A DNA stretch of 64,000 bases from Fistulifera solaris (lineage: Eukaryota > Bacillariophyta > Bacillariophyceae > Naviculales > Stauroneidaceae), in assembly GCA_030295235.1 (NCBI GenBank), contig AP026132.1, forward strand, positions 1,053,501 through 1,117,500. The letters are read 5' to 3'. The position numbers were made by a program, and so were the translations under genes. Below are positions 47,494-57,750 of this stretch, in pieces (the stretch's first letter is position 1; each line of letters starts with the position of its first letter). The notes under the pieces were generated by a model. It searched no databases, was not told the origin of the DNA, and saw only the letters and a program-made list of their open reading frames with translations.

Positions 47494-48824
47494 ATGCGTT
47501 TCTTGATTACCGCGTTTTTTCTATCCGCTGCGGTGGTATCGTCCGCAAAGACAAAGCGCGAGAGTAGTGCAACGTCGCCGATGGATGATCTCGAAAAGGC
47601 TCTTCAATCCGGAAAAACGTCTTTGTTACTGCACAATGATAAAACGTCTCATTTAGAAAGTGTCCTGCAAAGCAGCTTGAAGCTAGCAGATGACAGCACT
47701 TCCTTGTCAACGACGATCGGAAGACGCGATGAACTGATCAAGAAAGTTGAAAATACAGTCCGACAATTGAACATGCGACAACTCCTCAACTTGAGTAAAA
47801 ACCTGACAGAACTGTTGAATGCCGAAACAACTCGGCGGCGCGTCGACAACTCCGTCGCTGGAATGGTGGATTCGATTTCCATGGAATTTTTGGAGGAAGT
47901 CTTTGACGCAGAGACGGTTCTAGCGGCAAGTGAGTCACAGCTCGATGAATGGGTGGAAAAACTTTTGAGTGATGAAATATCGAACCTTTCCAAATTGGAA
48001 GTGGCGGTCGTTAATGGTAAATCCTGTGTATCCGTAGAACAAGGTGCGCGAGAAGTCCAGCAAGCCATCGTTGATTTCATGCATGATAAGATTGGTTTAA
48101 AGGACCACGCACAAGGCAGCACCATTGTCTACGAGATGACCAGCAGTTCCTACGAACCACCAGCTACCGAAAACGAGCTCTTGGGGTCGTGGAAATGGAG
48201 AAGACTTATTCCCGAAGATTGGGAACCACTGCTACCGCGGGGATGGCAAAGTTGGAGGGTTAGAATCCCATCTTCTGTTCTAAATTTGTTGGGACAAAGC
48301 GCTGCCTCGTCCGTGGCATCGCCGCAAACGATCTTTACCCCGATACGCGACCAGGCTCCTGCTGGCCTCTTTCTGGCAGACAAGGATCTGTTACCTTTCG
48401 GCTTCCGTACCCCGTACGCGTGTCCGCTGTGAGTATTGATCACGTGTCGAGCATGTTGCTCTTGACAGAACAGGACATGAATAGTGCCCCTAAAGATGTT
48501 TCTGTGTATGGATTCCCGTCCTGCGATGAAAGCAGATGCGAGGGTCTCGGCTTCGACAGCCAAAATCCACTTCTACTTAAACGGCTTTCGTTCGACAGAG
48601 ATGGCCCTAGCACGCAAACATTTACTATTTTTGAATCTGTCGAAAAGCAGAATGATACTTTAGAAGAGACGGAGACTATGGAAACAGGCTCTTGTTCTGT
48701 AACGAGTTCAGCATGTGGTCCAACTGAAGCAGTCAGCGCTATTCAGATGCGGGTCGAGAGCAATTGGGGAAACACGGCATATACATGCATCTACAGATTT
48801 CGTGTTCATGGGGAGGCTGCATAA
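47494..48824 (+). CDS. SUN-domain protein with signal peptide
   Basis: About 443 aa. Residues 1-18 (MRFLITAFFLSAAVVSSA) form a signal peptide. A helical, coiled-coil-prone region (about 30-180) precedes a SUN domain in the last 150 residues. Typical SUN features are the beta strand VRVSAVSIDHV, SAPKDVSVYGF and the ending NTAYTCIYRFRVHGEA. Nuclear SUN proteins bind KASH partners in the perinuclear space; mid-SUN/SLP1-like relatives act in the ER. No second membrane helix is obvious, so the protein may be lumenal. One frame break in a CCCC run near 48412 splits it; one extra C gives 444 codons and an intact SUN core. Confidence 0.78.
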
Positions 48825-48877
48825 AGGAATTACTCTTATTATCTAAAGGCTATGGTTTTTCAGTCGTTAAAAAGTGA

Positions 48878-51513
48878 CTAAGAATGAGTTTTGCGTGAAA
48901 TTCCAGCGCTGCGAATAGACTTCAATGCAAGGCGTGTTCGTTCTTCGTGTTGAGCCAACTCAATGTAATGGCGATCTAGCAGTCGACCTTGAACTTCGTC
49001 GCTAACTTCTTGGCGCGTTTCTTCCGCTTTCTTCTGCTGCCACTTAGAATGAACCCGCCGTTCTTTGGCGCGGAAAGCGAGAGACAAGCGTCTACGCCGT
49101 TTGCAGTCCTTCAAGTACTCCTCCACGTCGCGGTGAGCATCGCATTCCAACAGAAAGTTTTTGGAGTCGATAGCCTGCTTCTCTAGTAAGCGAATTTGTT
49201 CGGTAATTCTTTGTGCCCGAGCTTCCTTGCGTCGAAATTCTAGTGAAGCACGGTCTCTGGCAGCACAATCCTTCCGATACTGATCGACTTTACGTTGGTC
49301 GGCAGCGCGCAATTCTTCATCTTCACGAATTTGCTTGAGCTCTTTGTCGTGGAGGAGACTTTGTATCTCACGCTCGTGCATTTTCTGTTTACCTCGAAGT
49401 TGAAGTGATTGGCGCCGTTGTTGCTCCAAGTCAGCAAAATAATCTTCCGCGTCGCGCTCTCCAGCCCATTTCAAAGCAAAACTTTCGTGTTCCTTCTCCA
49501 AAGCAATACTTCGAAGCTCGGCCATGACGTTAGCGTGACGCGCACGCTCTTTGTTACGGAAGGCGAGACTTTCTCGTCGCTCTTGTTGCATACGCTTCGT
49601 ATAGTTTTCCGCATCTTTTCCGCAGCCCATTTCAGTTCATAGCTTGCATGTGCTGCTCTCGCTTCCAGACTAGACATTTCAGCTTCAAGTTCTCGCTGCT
49701 TTCGACTGTGACTATTTCGATTTTGGAGACTTTCACGACGTTCGCTTGCCAGTCGTAGTTCATACGCTTTTGCATCGCGTTCCCCGGTCCACTTTAGTTC
49801 ATATGATTGATGCTCTGATGCCAACTCTTCAGCATGAAACCTCTCTTCCAACTCACGGACGCGCCTACCTTCATTGTTCCGAAATGCCAAACTATCACGA
49901 CGTTGCTTTCTCTCATTCTCGAGGTACAGCTCCGCGTCTTTCTCCCCGGACCACTTTAGTTCATAGGACTCGTGCTCATGGTGTAAAGCTTCTGCTGCGA
50001 TAGTCGCCATTTGTTCACGCTGTTTCTTAGCAAACGCATTTCGCTTTTCCAAACTTTGTCGGCGCTCCTCTTGCAACTTTCGCTGATATGCTTCCGCGTC
50101 TCTTTCCCCACTCCATTTGAGTTCAAAACTCTCATGCTCAATCCTAGCCTGTTTGTCAGCACTCTCAGACATAATCTGTCGTTGCTTTCGAATCTCATCC
50201 CCTCGAGAAGCCAAACTTTTTCGACGTTCCTCTTCCAGCTTGGCTTGATAGGCTTCAGCATCCTTCTCGCCCGCCCATTTCAATTGGTAACTCTTGTGCT
50301 CCTTCACCATGTTCTCAGACTCCATAACTTTCAGTTTCTCACGCTGTTTACGGGCCTCTGCGTTTCGGCCAGCCAGGCTCTCTCGACGTAGTTCTTCCAT
50401 TTCTCGCCTGTAAGCTTCTGCGTCTTTCTCGCCCGCCCGTTTCAGTTCGAAGCTTTGGTGCTCGTCGTGAAGCCGCTGTGCCTCGAGTTGAGCGTGTAAT
50501 TCTCGGATTCGTCGCGCATCTCCATTGCGGAAGGCAAAACTCTTGCGTCTCTTTTCGTTATTATCGCGGGTAAACTCACGGAGAGCAACACTTGCTTCGT
50601 GGCGCTCTTCAAAGATTGCCTTCTCCTCTTCAATTCGTTGCAACTGTAGCTTTCGTTTTCCTTGCCTATAGTTTGCTCGAAGCAATGCGCGCGTGGCCAT
50701 AGACTTACGATGGCGAAGCTCTTTGTCCTCCTTCAACCGTTGTTGCTGATCTCGAAAGCTTTGAGATTTAAACTCAGTCTCTTTTTCTATTTCGTGAAGC
50801 TTGTTACTGCGTTCGTTCTGTTTGCGCTTTGCTCGATCCCGGCTTAGATGCGATGACAACTCCTTTTCCAACGATATCGCTTGTAAACGAGCCTTGTGCG
50901 CAAGTTGGGAAACCTTCTTTGCATCAACTTTGTTTGCTTTCCATCCTTGACGCTCGTGAGCGATTGAAGAAGTCAGTTGACGGTGGTTAGCAACCTTTGA
51001 GACGTGGGCTGCGCGAAGGGACTGGTTGACACTGATTGCCGCCTGATTAATCGCATCTTGCGTAGCTTTCACAAGATTACGACGAACAGGCGATTTGATG
51101 TTGTTGATGCGCATGACTCGAAGCCTTTCCTGAACCCGAGAATCCCCTCGGTCAATTTTTGTCGGTGTCGCGCTTTCAACTTTTCCCTCATCGGACTCGA
51201 TGATCTTGCCAAAAGGCCCCAGCACAGAAATGTTACTTGTGTTGAACGAGGTACTTTTGCTGATCTCGCAAAATGAAGAATTGGATGAAGTGCTGTCGTT
51301 GACTCTGTTCTCACTGTCCGTACTTTGATCAACGTGCAGGAACGACTTGCTTACGTTTTCAGATTTGTTGGTTGCGAGGGAGGTAGCGCGTGATTCATCT
51401 TCCGAATACGAGTAGCATAAGCTTCCATCCAGCCCATCAATTAGCGATGTTCCAAAGACGCGGCGAGCGCGGGCTTTTTTCTTTCCAGTCGAAGGCGGTA
51501 TGAGTAATGACAT
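48878..51513 (-). CDS. 54-residue-repeat coiled-coil protein
   Basis: About 878 aa, highly charged. After a Ser-rich 130-residue N-terminus and a helical region, a unit of exactly 54 residues repeats about seven times (residues about 370-730). Its core is H(E/Q)SYELKWxGE(K/R)DAEAY, then EERRxSLAxRN and RKxRE. Trp and the GE(K/R)DAE element are nearly invariant. Shorter, diverged units continue to the C-terminus. Such charged repeats would form a very long alpha-helix or coiled coil, so a cytoskeletal or scaffold role is plausible but not shown. One frame break in an AAAA run near 49621 lies inside a repeat; one extra A gives WAAEKDAENY and 879 codons. I recognise no family. Confidence 0.72.
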
Positions 51514-52438
51514 CGTATGGTTCGTTCACCTCTCGCAACAACCAATTATTCCCTCTGTTGCGTAAAAAGGCTCTGAGTTGTTATACTGATAGATAATAAA
51601 GATACTTCAATTTCAATTTCCTTCATGCTCTTCGGTGGCGAAGACAAAAGGATGATGTCGTTGTGTTGCGAACAGGTTTTGCTTCGTTTTGGTGAGGACT
51701 GGAGCTATCTGCCTGCGCTATTCATATATACAGTCTTGAATGTAATATGAATAGCGTTTGATAGAATGGTTCTCTGATACACTTATTATGCTTATAGAAT
51801 ACTCCTAGATATATAGTTTTTAGAGTAGTCTCGTGTCAGGAAAGAAGGATTACATTTAAAGATTTTTAAGCCATACAAATGCAACGTCCTTAATGCTACG
51901 TGCAAATCTAAGCCGCGCATTGAATGTCGAAGGACGGACTGTCACCGTCTACGTCATAAAAAAAGCGCCAATAAGATTTCGTAAACTCCACCGTGTCACG
52001 TCAACGGTCAGAAGCAAGAACGGTCAGAAGGACAGTACCAGGTACACAGTGCGTGAGCTTCGTCATCAAAAGAGTCATTCACGAGTAAAAAAAGGCAGGA
52101 GGAGAAAGGAGTACTTTATTGTCCACATAAAATGAACGCCATTCTGTCCCGCCACCCTTTGTACCAATTCCTGCCTGTACATCGCACCCACAAGTCTCCT
52201 TTTCCCCTTCCACAAACGCCGACAACACGCATTCGACGACTCGTGGTGAATCGAACGTAGTAAAGAAGAAGCTCTGGGATAACCACACATCATCGAAAAG
52301 AACAAAGGTTGCACACCTTCTTGTTTGTTATTTTTATAAAGAAGTGCCTCAGGGCGTCTGTTATGTTCATAGGACTTTGGTGCTGTTTGTGTTAAGAGAA
52401 GCTGCTGGAGAAAAGAGGCATCCGAGTTGCTCGATTGC
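51514..52438. promoter_or_regulatory. Divergent intergenic region
   Basis: A 925-bp spacer between the divergent repeat-protein and PUF genes; it must hold both promoters and the PUF 5' UTR. An 80-codon basic frame at 51893-52135 has no recognisable domain and is not called. No repeat from elsewhere in the window is found here. Confidence 0.4.
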
Positions 52439-55152
52439 ATGTCGAATATGATTCCTCCTAATGTGTCGGTAGATAATACGCTGTCTTCCTCGAACAGTGA
52501 AAGCCCAGGAAAGTCCTCTCCTGTTGCTGGATTGATGGTTTCGGAGAGGGAAGATGGCGTAGTTGATTCCTTAGGGGAAGCTTTAGCGGGTGTGAGTCTT
52601 CTTTCCCAAAGTGGTTCCACTATGGGTTCCGCTGCCTTTGCAGGATCTTCGCTCGCAGCAACCTCAAAACCTTCTACACAAGATAACGATGGTTGGGGGA
52701 ACTTTACGGATCATTCGAACGCAAATTCGTCGGGAATGTTTCCTCCTTCTGGAGGAATCTCTACATCAACATCCAACGTAGAGAATGAGCAAGATAGTAT
52801 CCGCCGATTCCTTTCGCAGGACCCCTCTCAGAGTCTTGGTGACGATGTTTTCCGCTTGAGCCACACAAATCTACCTTCTTTGAACTATGAGCCGTCTGCT
52901 AGTGATGCATCTAATGTATTCCGTTATCAAGGACAAGGAATGGCTCTCGGTTCTGGAAGCAAGAACAGCTATGGTAACATTCACGCTACTCAAGAACCCA
53001 GAGACTCTCCAATTGGAACAGGAACCACAGCATCGAGTCGTTCGGCCTCTCCTTATACTAACAACCATGACATTGGAGGCGGAGCTCACAGTATCCCGGC
53101 GTACCAACAGTACACAAGTGACAGTGGTAACTTTAGCCGCAACCACACGTTTGTTGACGATGAGCACTCTACAACTGGCTTCCACTCTCTTTCAACGCGT
53201 GGATCGTCGACGAACCTTTCTGGATTAGAAAGAGCTACCTACAGTAAAGCGGGGAATTACGGAGGATCTCTACCTTATGATCAAACATTGGATCCATCGT
53301 ACGCACCGCAACTACCTGAGACCACGCCGCAGCAACAACCACAAGTCCTCTACATGGCAGTTCCTGCACCTGATGGCAGAGGGCAAGTCTTGCAACCCGT
53401 ACAAATGCTTCAAGTACCAGGAAAACCATATAGTTATGTGGTTCCTAATGCTCCGAGCAACCCTTCTGGTGGACCCTTTTTCCAGCAGGAATTACCGCAT
53501 CAAAAGCCTATGGTTGTTTTGCCCTCAAACACAGGCGACTACACAAATCCTTCCATCGATTCACAGCTCGGTTTTGGCACCGAAACGGTACCGCGTTCTT
53601 TGAACTCACCCGGCGGCGACGACTTTGCAGCTGTCAGCGCCCTTGGCCTTGATCAGTTTCAGACTACCGATCCCATCTTAGGCGGGCAATTCACGGGCAC
53701 GTCGCAGCGCCCTCCTTTGGAGGCTTTACTGGGGCAAGTTCGTCGACTTTCTCGTGACCAAGTCGGTTGCAGGCTCGTACAGCAAGCTTTAGACGAGGAA
53801 GGCCCAACGGCTGCGACTTTGATCTTGAACGAAGGACTCCCCTTCTGGGGTGAAGCGATGGTAGACCCCTTCGGTAACTACCTATTCCAGAAGATCTTAG
53901 AGAAGATCACACCCGAAGAACGTGTCATGCTAATCAAGAGCGTCAGTTCTCGTCTTGTCAACGCAAGCTTGAATCTTCATGGCACTCGTAGCGTCCAGAA
54001 AGTCGTCGAGCTATGTGCCATCGACGATCAACAAAGCCCGGATGATAAGGGCGTCGAGACAGAGTCCGCCGCACAAGTTCTAACCAACGCGCTCGCACCA
54101 GCTGCTGCGCGTTTGTGCATTGATAGTCACGGCAATCATGTCATTCAGCGAATTTTGCTGAAACTCGATCCACGTCATTCCAAATTTGTCTTTGACGCAG
54201 TTGCAGCTAGCGTTGGCGATGTGGCACGTCATCGCCACGGATGTTGCGTCATTCAGCGTTGCCTCGATTCCCCGCAGAATGAATCGCGTGCAAATCTTGT
54301 TCTGCGTATCGTAGACAAGTCTCTGGAGTTGATGCAGGACGCGTACGGAAATTACGTCGTGCAGTACGTTTTGGACGTCTGCTCGGATGACGACGTCCAA
54401 GCAGTCTGCGAGAGCGTTGCCGGAAAAGTTAATTTGCTTGCGATTCAAAAGTTCAGTTCCAATGTAATGGAGAAATGTCTCGAACGTTGCTCGGATAGAG
54501 TCAAAGCAATGTATCTTGCCGAAATGAGCGACCCGGAAAGAATCCGTGAGTTGATGATGGACCCATTTGGCAACTATGTGGTACAGCGCGCGTTGTCAGT
54601 CGCAACGCACGAACAAGCGATTCGTTTGGTAGAAGCCATGCGTCCCCACTTGATAGCGACACAAACTGGTAACGGGCAACGCAACGGAGGTGTTCGAAAC
54701 ACAGCCGGAGGTCGTCGCATCATTGCCAAAATCTGTCGTCGCTTTCCGAATTTCACTCTTAATCCAGTTGGATCGATCGATGAGCTGTACAGTCAAAACA
54801 GGAACAGTCGTCATGCTGTGCAACATTCTCATGGTCATGCTGTACAGCATCCTCACGGTCATTCTCTTCAACATGCGCACGGCCACCCTATCCAGCACCA
54901 CGAAGGTCATCATGTTCGGCACAGTCGCGGTCACCAGGTAGCTCACCACCACCACCACCATCAGCAGCAACAGCCGGCTCTGCTTCAGTCTTATACCGCT
55001 GTCGGAGGACCTGTGGCCCCTAATCACCATTTCAATGATCCGCGCATGACATCAGCGCATTTGCAACCCCTCAGTCGCAGCAGCCGTTCTACGGCTTTGG
55101 CGGGACAGACAATTATTACGACCCGTTCAACAGCGGCCATGGAGGGTATTAG
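52439..55152 (+). CDS. Pumilio/PUF-family RNA-binding protein
   Basis: About 904 aa. The N-terminal 400 residues are Ser/Gly/Pro/Gln-rich and disordered. The Pumilio homology domain (about 420-780) holds all eight repeats. Recognition triplets read R1 C-R-Q, R2 N-Y-Q, R3 T-R-Q, R4 N-H-Q, R5 C-C-Q, R6 N-Y-Q, R7 S-N-E and R8 N-Y-Q. By the known PUF code this predicts binding to UGUAUAUA in 3' UTRs, with relaxed reading at repeat 5. PUF proteins repress mRNAs by recruiting CCR4-NOT. A His-rich octapeptide repeat (about 790-840) follows. One frame break in a CCCC run near 55066 changes the tail; one extra C gives an ending QQPFYGFGGTDNYYDPFNSG and 905 codons. The start is the ATG at 52439. Confidence 0.9.
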
Positions 55153-55461
55153 ACCGAAATGTCCATAACTTACAGGCGGGAATGCACGGAATGCATCCTC
55201 CCTTTGTCTACTTTGAACACCGATCCACGTTCACCTGTCAGATATTAGAAGTGCAGCATCCTCACATTGTGAGAGATGAAGCAATTGTATTCTGTTGAGC
55301 TATTATTTACGAAAACATAAAATGAAAGAGTAACACTATGAAAAAATATTTAGAATGTTCAAAAACTAAAGAGTATATGCTGTCATAAAGTGATTCTTTA
55401 ACAACATTGTTACGTCTAATTTCATCGAAGCGTCGGATGTAGCTGCCGCTCAGCTCGTAGC
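55153..55461. other. Convergent spacer
   Basis: A 309-bp spacer between the converging PUF and EPL1 genes. It contains the 3' ends of both and nothing else recognisable. Confidence 0.5.
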
Positions 55462-57187
55462 TCATAAAGGGCCAACGACGAATTTCTCTTCTCCCCAAAG
55501 CTGCTCGTCTGTATCTAACCAATCATCCATTCGAACCAGGACCTGGTCAGCATCGGCTTCTTCCGCAGGAGGTTGATTCATCGAAAGGTCTTCTTCGCGA
55601 AGCGCTGCCATTGTCAAGCCTTCAATATGTCGCTTCACCTGCAGTGCATCAATGGGACGTGGCAAAAGATCCAATAAATGTTTGGGCGTCGAAGATGCAT
55701 TCGTTCTGGGAAGAGGTAAGCCCGCTCTAACAATGGTCAAGGTGGAACGCCAGCCGGAGGTGGCGCTAGGGGGACACGATCGATACAAATTCGACCACCA
55801 CGTCCAACACGTGGACGTTTCCGAAATTGAGTGATGGGCACCACTTGAGCATTCTCGTAAGCTGTTACGTAAGGAACAGCATTCTGCCAAGAAGAGACAT
55901 ACGTCTCCCGTGTTTCCAAAGGTTGCAAAAGTTCGGCGCCGGCTCTCCATGATTACGTCCGGCAATGTTGGTACGATCAGGACCCGCTAGTTGGGCCACC
56001 GAGTTGAATACAATCTTATTGCCCGTAGAGCTTGCAGTCAAGGGGAGCGATTGAGCGTACGACGAAGCACCATCTGTGGACTGATCACGGCCCCGTTTCG
56101 CTTTACGTCCACCAAATTGTGAATCAAAATGTTCGGGAACATCCAGCAGCCGCTTAATTTCACTTCGATCTGGCAAAGACGATTCGCGAGGTGATGTCGA
56201 CGTATCGCACACCTCATGTATTCGTTGTTGGAAGCGTTCCATTTGCAGCTGCACATGCAAACGATGTAATTCCTCTCTCCTTTGCACTAATTCTAGAGTA
56301 GCACGCAAATTGTCGAAATCATGACGAAGCCAGCTCATTTTTTGGAACGCTTCCATATCATTTTGACGCTTCTTTCGCAGCTTATACTTTTCCTTTTCGC
56401 GCGGACGAAACACCAAATGAGGATTCGTATCGTCGGTACTCGTTACTGGCCAATAGCGTCGCAACAAAGGTCGTTTCAACTTGGATCGTTTCGACACCCA
56501 GTAGTTGTACACTTCTTGCATCATGTGTTTGAATTTGATGCCGCCCTGTCCCCGTTGTGTCATTGCGGGGAAAATATCCGCTAGCTCCGGAAGCTTTTCC
56601 AAAATCAAAGTCTCGGCTTGTTGGATTGTGACGATCGAATCAAATGCTGTGGCCTTTTCTAATGCGTCGATGATAGCTTCTAGCAGCTCCAAGGAAAGGA
56701 GAGCCGGACGAGCGCCAGTCTCCGCTGCTTTGACACGCGCAGCTTCCCCCCAATTTGCTGTTTTCGTTGAGCCACTGTTCATCTTCCGCATCGGCTACGT
56801 AATCAATTCGATTCTTCCATTCTTTTCGGTCGCATGGTGGTATCGAATATACGAGTTCTTGATATCATACGTCGCGGGTATGTCTTTTGCGTACGTTTCA
56901 ACTTCATTAATTTCCGGTACGGGGATATCACTTTTAACTTGTTTCGCTTCAGTTGGAGCTTGCTGTTGAAGTGAAAATACAATTGAGCTCACAAGAGATG
57001 TAGTAAAGAGGTAAAGAAAAAGCAATGAACTTACCACCGCCGACAGCACGTGTTGAAAGTCTTTGACGGAAAGCGATTTCGTCGTCCCCGAAGAATCCTC
57101 AAACGTCACTTTGTCATCTTCATGTCGAATGATTGTGACACGCTTGTATACATTTAAGCTATTCGGAGCCACTGCTGGATTCGACAT
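55462..57187 (-). CDS. EPL1: Enhancer of polycomb-like protein (NuA4/TIP60 subunit)
   Basis: About 551 aa. EPL1 anchors the Esa1/Tip60 acetyltransferase to nucleosomes. The N-terminal EPcA region has IPVPEINEVETYAKDIP, SYIRYH and the acidic EFDYVADAEDEQWL. The middle has QEVYNYWVSKRSKLKRPLL, and the EPcB hallmark is HLVFRPREKEKYKLRKKRQN then MSWLRHDFDNLRATLELV. A 72-bp intron (56963-57034) keeps the frame. Four frame breaks (TT near 56806, G6 near 56757, TTTT near 55925, CC near 55742) make it look like three or four separate genes; the net correction of +2 gives exactly 552 codons. In particular the open frame starting at 57187 is the true N-terminus, not a separate small gene. Confidence 0.85.
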
Positions 57188-57321
57188 TTTATCGCTTTCT
57201 AGGAACTTTAACCAGGTATTGTTGTTATAACGCGCTGTACCGCGCTGTACGCCATGGTCGATTTATTATTTACTCTATTATTTTTTCGTCCTCGTCTGCT
57301 GCCGCGAAACGAGTATGAAAC

Positions 57322-57390
57322 GACGTTAAAATTCTGCCTCGCCGTAGGCTCTACGTAGAAACTTGTACTGGGAGGCAGAATTTTAACGTC
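57322..57390. repeat. 69-bp hairpin element, copy 2 (MITE-like)
   Basis: Same 19-bp perfect inverted repeats as the copy at 36321 (here 57322-57340 and 57372-57390), same 31-bp loop, one base different (TACTGG for TACTGA). It lies 135 bp upstream of the EPL1 start codon, in the same orientation relative to the gene as copy 1 is to CNOT1. Flanking bases shared by the copies are only GAAAC on the left and CT/CTT on the right. Confidence 0.9.
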
Positions 57391-57750
57391 CTTCCGAGGT
57401 ACCTGTACTGTAATCAGTAGGTTCTACGGTTCCCGACTCAAATAGTTTCAGTCCCGTAAAATGTCGACAGATCTACAGGTATTACATTCAATTGCAACCT
57501 CATAGACAATGCGATTCTATGATCACTTGAAATTTGTATGACGACATCGCTGTTAATTTAATGAATGATTACGTCAGAATGAACTGTGTCAAACTGCGTC
57601 TCGATAAAACATCAACGATTCCCGACGACTTCTCAATCTATGTGTCGTCCCGAATTCTTTCGGCGGACTAGTGTCTTCCGCAGACTGTCAAGACTATTCT
57701 AGCTAAGCATTGAATCACATAACAAATGCTATTTCTCCGATAAAGAGACT
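57391..57750. other. Intergenic, no gene recognised
   Basis: A 360-bp spacer between the EPL1 upstream region and the 3' end of the first K+ channel gene. No open frame or further repeat is supported. Confidence 0.4.

Noticed and set aside
56795-57187. Separate small membrane-like gene upstream of EPL1
   Set aside because: The hydrophobic stretch is the 72-bp intron translated; the flanking parts are the EPL1 N-terminus (IPVPEI, SYIRYH).
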